This document shows, piece by piece, positions 31,956-43,262 of a stretch of DNA of 64,000 bases (the first letter of the stretch is position 1; every line of letters begins with the position of its first letter). Location: positions 4,566,001 to 4,630,000 of the forward strand of contig OX387610.1 of NCBI GenBank assembly GCA_947568835.1, written 5' to 3'. The notes beneath the pieces are model-generated. The model saw only the letters and a list, made by a program, of their open reading frames with translations, was not told the origin of the DNA and did not search any database. Source of the stretch: Protonemura montana (taxonomy: Eukaryota; Arthropoda; Insecta; Plecoptera; Nemouridae). Both the position numbers and the translations under genes were made by a program.

Positions 31956-32690
31956 GATGGTCACCCATTCAATACCTGACCCAGCACAGCGTTGCTCAGC
32001 TTCGGTGATCTCACGAGAACCGGTGTTTACAACACGCCAAACCATTCAGTGGTCACCCATCCAATACCTGACCCAGCACGGTATTTCCTAACTTTTGTGA
32101 TCTCACGAGGATCAATGTTTACAACACGCCAAACCATTCAGTGGTCACCCATCCAATACCTGACCCAGCACGGTATTGCCTAACTTTTGTGATCTCACGA
32201 GGATCAATGTTTGCAACACGCCAAACCATTCGGTGGTCACCCATCCAATACCTGACCCAGCGCAGTGATGCTTAACTTCTGTGATCTCACGAGTACCGGT
32301 GTTACTAACACGCCAAACCATTCGGTGGTCACCCATCCAATACCTGACCCAGCACGGTATTGCCTAACTTTTGTGATCTCACGAGGATCAATGTTTGCAA
32401 CACTCCAAACCATTCGGTGGTCACCCATCCAATACCTGACCCAGCACGGTATTGCCTAACTTTTGTGATCTCACGAGGATCAATGTTTGCAACACGCCAA
32501 ACCGTTCGGTGGTCACCCATCCAATACCTGACCCAGCACGGTATTGCCTAACTTTTGTGATCTCACGAGAACCAGTGTTTACAACACGCCAAACCATTCG
32601 GTGGTCACCCATCCAATACCTGACCCAGCACGGTATTGCCTAACTTTTGTGATCTCACGAGGATCAATGTTTGCAACACGCCAAACTTTC
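31956..32690 (-). repeat. 92-bp tandem array of 5S-derived units, ~8 copies
   Basis: Period 92 bp, checked at 32051 and 32143. Read on the minus strand, each unit has GGTTTGGCGTGTTG, then GATCCTCGTGAGATCACAAA, AGTTAGGCAATACCGTGCTG, GGTCAGGTATTGGATGGGTG and ACCAC. These are the 5S region around the A block and C block, joined head to tail without a spacer. Normal 5S rRNA is about 120 nt, so the last ~30 nt are missing. Units are closer to each other than to the SINE head (shared GCAATACCGTGC), a mark of local amplification. Confidence 0.9.
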
Positions 32691-33447
32691 TCAGCTATGG
32701 CAGACTCGACGGGTCGCTCCATAACTTTGCCCTCTCCAAACCCCGACTCTAGGTTCGGTTACGAATTTATCTTCCCCAGATTGCAAATCTTCATCTTCAT
32801 ACACGTAATAAAACAAAGGGATTGTTCTCGAATTTCTTCAGCTCGGCGCCGCGTCCGCGGTGGGGGGGGGGGGGGGGGGGGGTGCTTCTTCTTTCTGTAG
32901 CTAACAGCTGGATCCACTTTGAACCCGTTTCTTTGTCGATAAAAGTGTACCTAAGGCTAAATTGCAATTCTCACTCTACTTTCGGGAGTTAATATTTTTC
33001 CCTGGGATACATAAGTGCTAGCTTCCATGTTGGCTTCTCGTACTCTTGCCTTCAAACACATGTCTTTGCCTTTTGAAGAACCGGTTTTTTAGATTGTTTT
33101 ACTGAAATTAATGTTTTTACCATATTACCATCATTATACTGGTGTTCAAACTAAACTATTATACTATTTTTTTGATAATTATCAGTAAATACTTCGTTTT
33201 GGTTTCCCATGATAATTCAAATTCTATTATTTTTGTATTACCTACATTAAGATAAATGAAAAAATATACAAATGTACCAACAAATATACTGTATTATACT
33301 GCTATTAAAAAAGGTGTGCACATTCCGCTGATCCACTGCTTCATAATTACTTAACTGTAATAATAGAGTAAATATATGCAGTTTAAAACGTTGTGCCTGA
33401 CTCGGCTTGATGCTTTTATTTCGTGATGACGAGATTTGAGGAACTCA
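32691..33447. other. No recognisable gene; (G)21 run
   Basis: A run of 21 G lies at 32862-32882. The rest is AT-rich. Confidence 0.5.
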
Positions 33448-33592
33448 CTAGTTTTAAGAAAAACTATTTGAAATGGGTTTTGAATGCTAAGTAAAGGACA
33501 ATTAAATATCCCGACGATTCGTAACATATACTAGTTACTTCTTCAAGGGTTAGAGCAGTCCTGACAATTTTCCAATAACAAAAGAACCACAT
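33448..33592. mobile_element. FB MITE, left arm only
   Basis: ACTAGTTTTAAGAAAAACTA, TTTGAAATGGGTTTTGAATG, CTAAGTAAAGGACAATTAAA, CATATACTAGTTACTTCTTC and AGGGTTAGAGCAGTCCTGAC, ending at TTTTCCAATAACAAAAGAAC. The reverse complement of the first part is the right end of the copy at 142-395, which confirms that the family is an inverted repeat over its full length. Confidence 0.75.
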
Positions 33593-35042
33593 AAAATTAT
33601 AAAAATTACCTAGTTTAAGCATCCTAAATGCACCTAAATAAAATAATCAGGGTCAATAACTAAAAAAATAATGTATTTTGTATTTTATGAAATACAATCC
33701 CGAACAATTTGGCGTTTTTACCAACTAACCAATAGTAAAAACGCCAGTTGTTCAGCACATGAACTTGGCAGCACATTTTAAATTATTATTAAATTCGTTC
33801 CATTATCAGAACTGTAATTCAATGATTATAATTTGGATGTTTCTTTGGGCAAATACTAAAATTAGGCACGACAAACTGTTTTTAAGTCAAGTACCGTTTG
33901 GATTGCACGCATCTCAAAATTTGAGTACACATTTTAGTTAAATAGCTACTTAATCTTGTTAAATTTGTAATGAATTCATCACATCTGCTAGATTTTTATT
34001 TCGAAAAATCTTTAAATATTAATTGTCTGCGTTGGTGGGACATGAATTAACTTTAGTTTAGCTAGAATTTACGTCAAGCTAAGATGCGATTATATGTATC
34101 CACTGGCTGTGTCCAGGGGGAAAAAGTCTTTAACGAGCGGTTATCTCCTTAACTGCACCGTTTATTATCAAACATTAAAACTCCGAGATCATTCACAACT
34201 TAACAAAACGGCTGACGACGACACGCATTCACAGCGCCATCACGGAAATCTTTTTGAAAAAATCTCTCCAAAACTTGGTTAACTTTCTGAAGAACAAAGA
34301 CGAGTGCAGTCGTTAACAGGGGCCGTGAAACAACCTGCAAGTCTCGTCTCTCTGCGGAGGAATTAGCCTCTTGTCGCTGTCACCAGGCAAAGTTGGGCAC
34401 TTTTCCTGCGTTCCCTAGGGCTAGCCTTTAGCAAGACACTCCAGCAAGTATTTGAAGTATTTCATCGTGCACTCGCCATAATGTTCGTTCAATTACAAGA
34501 AACGTGGTTCCGTATTTAAAATCATCTAGTTGGGGAACTGGGACGGCACGAGTTGCTGCTTTGGTTGTGGGCATTTGGGACTGTCATTTGTAATGGAGAT
34601 TTGGTTTAGTTAACAATTTTGGGTAAATAACTTCGTTACCAGAAACGAAAAGCGATAATTACTGTAATGTAATTACAGTTTACTTTATAAAGAAGAGTGC
34701 AGAGAGTTTAAAGCTTACCATGGGGAAATATAAATATATTTTTTAATTATTAACACTGCTACCCTCTGGAAAATAGTTTAAACAATCGAGAAATCGAACC
34801 TGGGTCGTGAATATTGATAGATTATTAACTTTTAATCAAGTGGGGTTGGTCTTTATACCGAAGTGTACTTTGAAGTCCATGCTCCTGATAATTTCCGGTT
34901 CCGTTTCTAAATACTAACTGACTGATTCACCCTTTTAAGACGTTGCTACGTATCTTTGCGATATTCTTAAAATAAAATACTTTTCAGATTGCAAACATTT
35001 ATTATTTTTAATTTTAATCAGCGAACAGGAGAATATTTCTTC
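33593..35042. other. No recognisable gene; small hairpin
   Basis: A short inverted repeat, GGCGTTTTTAC (33711-33721) and GTAAAAACGCC (33735-33745), could form a hairpin. No gene is apparent. Confidence 0.45.
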
Positions 35043-35586
35043 GATTCATGTCCATCTTGTCAGGTGTCAACATTTCAACCCGTCTCGACTCGACCATCTA
35101 AGCTGTGTTGCCAACTCACGTACCTACCCAACCCCTTCCCATCAGAAGGGTCTTTGTTCGATTCATGCCCATCTTGTCAGGTGTCAACATTTCAACCCGT
35201 CTCGACTCGACCATCTAAGCTGTGTTGCCAACTCACGTACCTACCCCCACCCCTTCCCATCAGGAGGGTCTTTGTTCGATTCATGTCCATCTTTTCAGGT
35301 GTCAACATTTCAACTCGTCTCGACTCGACCATCTAAGCTGTGTTGCCAACTCATGTACCTACCCCCACCCCTTCCCATCAGGAGGGTCTTTGTTCGATTC
35401 ATGTCCATCTTGTCAGGTGTCAACATTTCAACCCGTCTCGACTCGACCATCTAAGCTGTGTTGCCAACTAACATACCTACCCCAACCCCTTCCCATCAGG
35501 AGGGTCTTTGTTCGATTCATGTCCATCTTGTCAGGTGTCAACATTTCAACCCGTCTCGACTCGACCATCTAAGCTGTGTTGCCAAA
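35043..35586 (+). repeat. 118-bp tandem repeat, ~4.6 units
   Basis: Period 117-118 bp, checked at 35103, 35220, 35338, 35456 and 35574. The unit includes TTCATGTCCATCTTGTCAGG, CAACCCGTCTCGACTCGACC, TGTGTTGCCAACTCACGTAC and CCCCTTCCCATCAGGAGGGT. Frames open across it are repeat artefacts. Confidence 0.95.
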
Positions 35587-35869
35587 ATAAGCTGACTTAT
35601 TTTAAAGTTTAACATTGACTACAACCTGGAATTTTTTAAAATTCTCTGCATTTCTAATAAGGGGATGGACCATAGTATTGGGATCTTAAGCCAGCAGATT
35701 TGAGAAGCTACGTTGGGTGTGTTATTTTCTGCTTGACTGCTATTGAACTTCCTTTCCTAGGTAAATATTTGGTATCGAAGTCAAGAGCTTAGAAATATTT
35801 CAGATTTCTTGCAGCACTTTCAAGTAAATGTCCATTAGTGCAGACGTGCAGACGTCTACGGTAGCTTAC

Positions 35870-35946
35870 GACCAGTGTCCTCGGGGCGACGCGAACTTGT
35901 CCGAACTTTCACGAAGCTTGACTCGGTGGTCACCGAGGATGCTTAC
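35870..35946 (-). CDS. Candidate internal exon, unknown protein
   Basis: On the minus strand a pyrimidine tract and acceptor (TTGTTTCTCTTCCAG, ending at 35947) precede 77 bases that are open in only one frame, ending at a donor (GTAAGC at 35869-35864). That frame reads VSILGDHRVKLR and then ESSDKFASPRGHW, a charged peptide with no domain I recognise. The block is clearly richer in GC than its flanks. It needs an incoming phase of 0, so it cannot join the exon at 59030-59102 (phase 1) directly. A caution: the string CCAGGTAAGC at the acceptor is also a good donor, so the boundary may be read the other way. Confidence 0.3.
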
Positions 35947-36083
35947 CTGGAAGAGAAACAATAATATTTAATTAAAGATTGTTTTCTGAACTGAGGAACA
36001 ATACAGAGGCGAAAAAAAGCAGAGATTTCTTTGCTTTCAGTTATCACGTTGGCTTGAAGATGTGGCTAAATGTATTGATTTTT

Positions 36084-36452
36084 TTGTGGTGTTTAACGAC
36101 GCACTGTTCTGACATCTGGTCATGTGGCACTGGTCTAATGGCGTCGATGTAGGTTGAGATGATGAACCCAACCAGCCTAGAAAGGAGAAGCGGGAACCCG
36201 GTGCCGGCACAAAGCTTTTCCTGTCGAAGAGCACCAAAGGAACACCTGTTTAACGTCCCTTCCGAAGGACGATATAACTCGAACAGCAGGATTCCTCCAC
36301 AAATCCATGCTGTCGAGAGGTTGATAAGCAAGGCGAGTGAAATTGTACTAACTCTCCAACCTCTCTCTCCCGAATAGAACTGGTAATGTGTATGATGGTC
36401 ACCCATCCTATACCCGAGTTGCTTAACTTCGATGATCTTACTTCGACCGAGA
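36084..36452 (-). mobile_element. 5S-derived SINE, minus strand
   Basis: On the plus strand: GTGGTGTTTAACGACGCACT at the tail, TAATGGCGTCGATGTAGG, GGTGCCGGCACAAAGC, CCGAAGGACGATATAACTCG, GAGAGGTTGATAAGCAAGG and CCAACCTCTCTCTCCCGAAT, then ATGATGGTCACCCATCCTAT and TTGCTTAACTTCGATGATCT. Part of the head (CTGACTCAGCGCAGTG) is deleted. Confidence 0.9.
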
Positions 36453-38339
36453 TCTTAGCACATAACACCCCTTCCCCTCTGCAAAACTACCAATTCTTCA
36501 ACATGAAATTTCAGTCGTGACCACAATTCCTAGATTTCGAAATACATCAGCAAAATTGCAATTCATAACCTGTTATTACCATAATTTTAATATCATATAT
36601 TTCACGGTCGATTAAGCAAAATGGCGGATATCTACTGAGATGATCGCAGTGTATTTCAGTTCCCAGTTGGCCCACATGCCATCCCTGAAAGACCGGTGGC
36701 GCCTCTGCCGGGAAGTTTGTTCTCTCGTTCAACGAAGTAAAGTAGTTCAAACCAGCTAGCAAAGATCAGGAATTCAATATTTTCTTTTATTTTCTCAGCT
36801 TTGTTCCTCTTCTTTTTTGAAAAGGAATGATTGGGGAATTGATGGAAATAAATATGAACAGTTGCTGGCTAGATGGAGTCCATTGAATACATATGATCAC
36901 TGCAATTTCATGCAGTTTTAGTTAACTTTCTAGGTAATTAATTATAGATTTTTCATATGCCTTATATTTGATTTTTTGTTCTGAGCTATGATTTAATCAA
37001 AAACTGGCAATAATACGATTTTAAAAAACAAACCAGATGAGACCATAAATTACTTATTTTCACCGGACTCGTTTAGAAAGGAAAATTATAATTTTAAATT
37101 CTTTAAAATGTGTTTTAATTAAAAATTTTTAGATTTATGAATGTTAATTTTCACAAAGTTTTTGCTTAATAGAAAAAATAACAAAAATGAAGTATTTACG
37201 CGTGATCGTAGCCCAAGTTTGCATAATATTTCGAGAATCTAATAACGTACCGAGTGTGAAAATTGCAGGTGCATTCTTGTATTTATTTTAATCTAATTTT
37301 GTCCACGACCTCGGAAAAGCGCTCGTTTTCTTCACCGCTCCCCGTATAATCGTGACAGACACAGCCGGAGAAAAGCAACAGCGAATAATATCTTCCCCCT
37401 AACTCCACTGGCTTAGCTTTCGCCGACTTGAACAAAAAAAAACCCTAAACTAGATATAAGTGGATTACTGGCCAACTCATGGGGCTAGGTCATTACTTGA
37501 CTGAGCTCTGCTGGGAAAATCCAGTAAACTTTTCCAGCGGCCGCCTCTCACCCCGTGAAAAGCGCAAACGGAGAACAGTTTTTGAATGTTGAAAGAAAAT
37601 GAGCCTGGCTTCCCGAGGGAACGCCACGCCTGGAATCCAGGTTCATTTGAAGTGCTCGGAAATCTTGAGCGTAACCTTTTATTATTAAATATATTAGGAA
37701 CTTACACACAATCTGTCTTTCGAGTTTTTATGCAACAGATTTTTTTTGTGTGTTGAGGTCTGAGATATTGCTGAGTATAGTCAAAGGAGTAATCAAGAAA
37801 AGGAATAAGCGGTAGCAATATGACGCCAAATTTGACTCGAAATGAACGAACTTCCCTCCCCCCCCCCCCCCACCCCACCACCCCTACCAAAACTGACAAC
37901 TCGAGTTCATGAATTGCTTGAGAAACAATAAACGATGGTCCAAACTTTTCATAAAAAAAAACAAAAAAAAACATAGTCACGTTTTGGTCGGTTTTTCCCG
38001 CTTTATTAGCTTCGCTTGTTCTTACTTTTCCTTTTAGTTCACTTCTGTTGTTTCATGCTTTGAATCCGCGAAATAGAAATGATGTAACGCGCCCATTTGT
38101 ACTGAAAAAATAAACATAATTTGATCTGGCGTTGTTTGTTTTCAAAAAAGCTCGCTCCTACGGGCATTACAAATCCAGGAGGCAGTTCTGGGAAACGAGA
38201 TTCGACACAACGGATGTTTGTTAACAAGCGTTGCTACGGCAACACGAGATTAAATTTTGCCACAATTAGATTCGTACCATTTTTAGCAAAACCTAAATTT
38301 TCAAAATTCTAAACTTTAGCTGTCGTATATTGAGCTAGC
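36453..38339. other. No recognisable gene; poly-C run
   Basis: A run of 14 C lies at 37858-37871. AT-rich in 36780-37300. Short frames only. Confidence 0.5.
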
Positions 38340-39033
38340 ACAGATATTCCATCCTTATGAGGCAAAGACTACCACAGATAAATCTTACACAGATATTCCA
38401 CCCTTATGAGGCAAAGGCTACCACAGATAAAGCTTGCACAGATATTCCATTCTGATGAGGCAAAGACTACCACAGATAACGCTTCCACAGATATTCCATC
38501 CTGATGAGGCAAAGGCTTCCACAGATAAAGCTTGCACAGATATTCCATCCTTGTGGGGCAAAGACTAACACAGATAAAGCTTGCACAGAAATTCCATTCT
38601 TATGAGGCAAAGACTAGCACAGATAAAGCTTGCACAGATATTCCATCCGTATGAGGCAAAGACTACCACAGATAAAGCTTGCACAGATATTCCATCCTTA
38701 TGGGGCAAAGACTTCCACAGATAAAGCTTGCACAGATATTCCATTCTTATGGGGCAAAGGCTACCACAGATAGAGCTTGCACAGATATTCCATCCTTATG
38801 GGGCAAAGACTTCCACAGATAGAGCTTGCACAGATATTCCATCCTTATGAGGCAAAGACTACCACAGATAACGCTTCCACAGATATTCCATCCTTATGAG
38901 GCAAAGGCTACCACAGATAAAGCTTACACAGATATTCCATTCTTATGAGGCAAAGACTACCACAGATAAAGCTTGCACAGATATTCCATCCTTATGAGGC
39001 AAAGACTACCACAGATAAAGCTTACACAGATTA
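38340..39033 (+). repeat. 49-bp minisatellite, ~14 units
   Basis: Period 49 bp, checked at 38341 and 38390. The unit has CACAGATATTCCATCCTTAT, GAGGCAAAGACTACCACAGA and TAAAGCTTG. Its core CTTATGAGGCAAAG also forms the inverted repeat at 26911-27006. Confidence 0.95.
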
Positions 39034-39184
39034 GTTTATAGGGCATCTTAGTACATTAATATGTAGAAAAAATCCTTAATCTGATCTCTTCCTTGTCACG
39101 GCATGCCTAGTGCACGTACCTAGTGGCTAGTGCCTAGTGCATATATAAGTTACCAAGCATTACAATGCAAGCTTTTCCATTGGG

Positions 39185-39495
39185 GAAATACTGTCGGAAA
39201 TTTCCCGCGCGGTTTTTCCGCGTAACGCAGATTCGCTCCTGGTTTATTTACTTAGATTAGCCCGTCGTTCCAGTTTTCCATCACAGAGGTCGCAGCGAGA
39301 GCCACAAGTGTAAATATTTCAAAGCGCGTTTGGAGAAGGAAAAAAACTGCGTACGTGCGTGCGTTACCGCGGCGCACGCATCATAAAGCGAGAACGCTGT
39401 TTCGCGAATTATTCAACCGCCTTGCGTGCGCGCAATTTGTGCGTGCGCGCAATTTGTGCGTGCGCGCAATTTGTGCGTGGGTGCAATTTGTGCGT
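39185..39495. promoter_or_regulatory. CpG-rich island with a 17-bp repeat
   Basis: CpG-dense (GCGCGGTTTTTCCGCGTAAC, GCGTTACCGCGGCGCACGC). At about 39425-39495 a 17-bp unit, GCGTGCGCGCAATTTGT, repeats about four times; its alternating GCGTGCGCGC could adopt Z-DNA. No adjacent exon is visible, so a promoter role is only a guess. Confidence 0.4.
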
Positions 39496-40294
39496 GACCG
39501 AATTATGCAGTACGCAATAATTGTGTTTTAATTTCGGAGCCTTGTGTCGCGCTGGCGTGGTGCTTTCTTTGCCATCCATGCCTCGGATGGTGATGTTCTT
39601 ATTAAAATGATAAAACATTAGATTTAATTAGAGCTGTTTCAATTGAATTGGTTTTGCATAATTTCTTCATCTTTTGATTCGAGATGTCGCCTTTCGTCCC
39701 GCCTGTTTTGTTGGACTCCTACAAGCAAATTGATGATTCCCTTTCATAATTTCTATTTAAATTTCAACAACTCAATGGCCGTCTCAATTAATGGTAATAT
39801 TCACCAATAGAAAAGAGATATATAACTGTCTCTTAACTTTTGTTTTAAAGCTTTTTCAGTTTTCTAGTTATGAATTTTCAGATTACTTATTTCGAGATTG
39901 CTGAGGTATCGAGCAAAAATGATAATATTGAAAGTGTTTTTGGCTTGGGCTAGGATGCGAATAAAACACAAATAAAATACGAATTCAAAGGATTCAGGGA
40001 GATTTGAAAGACATTATTATGCAATGTGTCAGGTTTTGAGCAAATTCTTCTGCTGTTTCCGTGCAGATGGAGGTGCCGTGAGCTCTGGCTTAAATCTTAG
40101 ATCTTTTTTTTAGCTATTCCAAGACCGTAGAGGCACATTTTTGTACGCAGTTTTGTTGTTGTTTTCTCTTCGTTTCAAATTCCGAACAAAATAATATTCT
40201 TTAGTTGCTAGCAAAGATAGCAGGTCACTAGATTTTCCTGTCACATCGACCCAAAAAAATACTGAATTAATTATAAGGAACAATTATTACCAAT
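39496..40294. other. No recognisable gene
   Basis: AT-rich, without repeats or frames of note. Confidence 0.5.
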
Positions 40295-40375
40295 TTTAGT
40301 GTTCCTAATAATAAAATACTTTGCCCCATTGCAAGCGTCTTCAATTTAAATTAGATTTTACATTAGATTAAGAAT
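40295..40375 (+). mobile_element. tRNA-like TIR element, right arm only
   Basis: TTTTAGTGTTCCTAATAATA, AAATACTTTGCCCCATTGCA and AGCGTCTTCAATTTAAATTA then GATTTTACAT match the right end of the element at 28243-28710. Confidence 0.6.
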
Positions 40376-40956
40376 TTGATTTGTTATTTGTGATTTATTT
40401 TTCATTGTATTTAAGCCATGATTTTTTAAAATATAATTTAAATACAGGCTTTGAAAAGTGTCTTAATTCTATGTCTAATTGTATTCTAAGCATTACATAA
40501 ATTTACAGTGCTTCATTCTTAGATATTCATTAACACAATAAAAGCAATGCTGGGTTAAAAAACCTTTACCATATTTTTAAAGACTCTTTTTTGTTGATCG
40601 TTTTAAACTCTTTCGGGAGTTTTCTTTATAGGTTTATTGTATTTTAATCAGCTTATTTTTTGTGTGTTTTTCCTTCATTTCTGAAATTGGTAAATGGCCG
40701 TCACTGTTAATTAGGGGCCACTAGATCTCGAAACACAAGAAGAACAATATCACGGCCACATTACAATTCGACACCTCATCATGGCTCAACAAAAGATCTA
40801 CGATAACTCACTGCTACATTGAACCAAAGTCCATTTCACCTCCGCGACTCTTTTGTCTCGGACGCTAACTCTTTTCCGAGTCTCGCTGGGAAATCCAAAG
40901 AAATACTCTTAGCGAAAAGTCATTAACAAAGTTGGTGATTTTTGTTTCGATTCCAG
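40376..40956. other. No recognisable gene; upstream of a candidate exon
   Basis: AT-rich at first, more balanced from 40720. It ends in the acceptor-like TTTTTGTTTCGATTCCAG. Confidence 0.45.
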
Positions 40957-41056
40957 GAGACCCTGGGCGGGCTTCGTTCCAATTTGCCGGGACTCTGGCT
41001 GTGAGATTCAGGAATCACCTGCTTGGAGGTGCTGCGAGAGACTAAATGTGTCGGAG
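40957..41056 (+). CDS. Candidate internal exon, cysteine-rich, unknown protein
   Basis: A 100-base block lies between an acceptor (TTTTTGTTTCGATTCCAG, ending at 40956) and a donor (GGAGGTAAGA, with GT at 41057). Only the second frame is open; it yields 33 residues starting RPWAGFVPICRDSGC and ending SPAWRCCERLNVSE. Four cysteines, two tryptophans and an N-V-S sequon (a possible glycosylation site) would suit a secreted or extracellular segment. I do not recognise a domain. Phase in is 1, phase out is 0. The other two frames have stops. GC content rises sharply compared with both flanks. It may still be a non-coding exon or chance. Confidence 0.35.
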
Positions 41057-41419
41057 GTAAGAGTCATTAAACATCAGCATGTATTTGCTTGTTACAATTA
41101 GTTATTTTGATATTTTGAAAAAAGTAGACGGATTTTTTTTTCAATGTCACAATGTAGTAACGCGGAAACAATATGTTACTTTAAAAAAAATGACTGCAGT
41201 GACGACAGCCGTTCAGTTTTCAACAAATTTTTGCGAATTGATCTTAACCCCCAAAATTCTGACCGCGTAAGGGTCTGCATCCCACTTTTTGGTAGAAGCC
41301 GGGCTGCTAAATATCAACATGAACGTCATGGCTTGTCTTGAGGGCGGCGAATGCAGAATTTTATGATATCAACAGTAAAATACTCAAGGTTAGAGATTTT
41401 TAAGTCCTATAGAATGACT

Positions 41420-41862
41420 ATTACCGAACGGTTTGGCGTGTTGGAAACACCGGTTCTTGTGAGATCACCGCAGTTAAGCAACACTGCGCTGAGTCATGTT
41501 TTGGATGGGTGACCATCATACACATGACCAGTTCTGTTCGGGAGAGAGGTTGGAGGGATGAAAGTTAGTACAGCAACTTCACTCGCCTTGCTTATCAACC
41601 TCTCGACAGCATGGGTTTGTGGAGGAATCCTGTTGTTCGCGTTGTACCGTCCTTCAGAAGGGACGTTAAGCCGGTGGTCCCCTTGGTGCTCTTCGACAGG
41701 AGTAGGCTACGTGGCAGTACTGGGTTTCCCCTCCTCCCTTCTATGCTAGGTTAGGTGCATTGTCATCCTCAACATCATCCACTCATTCACCGACGCCATT
41801 AGACCAGTGCCGCATGGCCAGATGTCAAAACAGTCTGTCGTTAAACACCACAAATCAATCAA
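41420..41862 (+). mobile_element. 5S-derived SINE, complete
   Basis: The head is ACCGAACGGTTTGGCGTGTT, GGAAACACCGGTTCTTGTGA, GATCACCGCAGTTAAGCAAC and TTGGATGGGTGACC. Body, CCTTCAGAAGGGACGTTAAG, CGTTAAACACCACAAATCAA and TCAATG follow. A likely 7-bp target-site duplication, AATGACT, lies at 41413-41419 and 41861-41867. The body frame MKVSTATSLALLINLSTAW is open for 63 codons. Confidence 0.95.
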
Positions 41863-41962
41863 TGACTGTCCGAAGTCCGAAAACTTTGATTCTATACCGG
41901 CTAAAATCTGCCATCAGAAAAATTTCCAAGCACAACAAACAATTTTCAAAAATCGCAAAGAT

Positions 41963-42114
41963 ATGAGTCTTTTTATACCAAAATGTTCAACTATAAGTTG
42001 GATCTCTAGCTCACAGAAACATCTGAATTTCACTGCATGTGATTGGAAGTCGTCATGGCAACAGTTTCAACTAAAACTTCAACTAGGAGGCGAGATTTTG
42101 GTAAAACCGAACCT
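41963..42114 (+). mobile_element. TIR MITE, family B, copy 2
   Basis: TATACCAAAATGTTCAACTA, TAAGTTGGATCTCTAGCTCA, TCACTGCATGTGATTGGAAG, TCGTCATGGCAACAGTTTCA, then AGGCGAGATTTTGGTAAAAC and CGAACCT at the right end. The right end is the complement of the left end of the copy at 57862. Confidence 0.8.
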
Positions 42115-42289
42115 AAGCGCGATGCATAAAAACAACTTGTAGTATAGCTCAGACGTACGCTTCCTAGAAATGTGAAACCTAGCACGGCCCGTTCTAATTT
42201 CAGTGTTCCGCGTCGCCTCCAAACGACATTCAAATTGAAACCCGCACGCACGTTTTCCTCAATTTCACGCGTTTTCCATTCGGGTGACG

Positions 42290-42840
42290 TCACCGCGTAA
42301 AACGCAGCGACACAGAAGCCGCACTAATTGCGTTCTGAAGACGCGTGTTTCTGACGTGCACGCAGGAAACTCGAAAGAAAAGAAAAAATAAACAAACGAC
42401 ACAATTTTATGATATTACCATCTCTGTTTTACGCACAGATAATTGCTGAAAACTTCCCGCCTGTTGTCTCCCTCTCTAGATCTCTGTGGCGTTGGGACCA
42501 TCTTTCATTTAGTTGACTCATACGAAATGTTCCGCTTCACTTGCTCGACGACGCCAATTAGCTAGGGAGAGGCGTCGGCCTCGGCGTCGGCCCAAGCGTC
42601 GGCTGTGTTATTTACCCGAGCGCCGCTACCGTGCACTTCCATTGGCGACGTCGTGGGTGAACTTCGAAGTTGCTAACTCTTGAAGAAGTGACACCATTTG
42701 TTAGCCTCGTAAGAGAAGGGCAGCGTAGGGTGGGGGAAAGTTAGGAGGGGTAATTGTCTCGTGACAACTGTCTCGGCGGAATTAAATTAGGAAGGCGGTG
42801 GGCGCAGTGGCGAGGGAAATGGAGGCCTAACTTTCTTTTC
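42290..42840. promoter_or_regulatory. CpG-rich region, role unknown
   Basis: Rich in CpG (GGCGTCGGCCTCGGCGTCGG, CGAGCGCCGCTACCGTG), with purine-rich AAAAGAAAAAATAAAC between. It could be a promoter or an unmethylated island; no exon with splice sites was found. Confidence 0.3.
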
Positions 42841-42949
42841 CAGATGATCCTGGTTTGCTAGAAAGCTGACAACATAGGGAGAAAGATTTTACTACTTTTG
42901 CTTTTTGGATTTTTTTTAAGAACCCGTTAGAGATTGCTTAATTGATAGC

Positions 42950-43262
42950 TGGAGTGAAACGATGCACTGTTTTGACAACGGGCCATGTGGCTCTGATTTA
43001 ATGGCGGCGGTTAATGAGTGGATGATGAGGAACATAACCTAGCCTAGAAGGGAGGAGGGAAAACCCGGCACTGGAATGTAGCCTACTCCTGTCGAAGAGT
43101 ACCATGGAGACCACCGGCTTAACGTCCCTTCCGAAGGACGGTACAACGCGAACAGCAGGATTTCTTCATAGATTCACACTGTCGAGAGAGGTTGATAAGC
43201 AAGGCGAGTGAAGTTGCTGTACTAACTTTCATCTCTCTGACCTCTCGCCCGAACAGAACTGG
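42950..43262 (-). mobile_element. 5S-derived SINE body and tail, minus strand
   Basis: On the plus strand: GATGCACTGTTTTGACAACG at the tail, TAGCCTAGAAGGGAGGAGGG, CCTTCCGAAGGACGGTACAA, GGTTGATAAGCAAGGCGAGT and GAACAGAACTGGTCATGTGT. The head continues into two 5S-like units at 43263. Confidence 0.9.
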
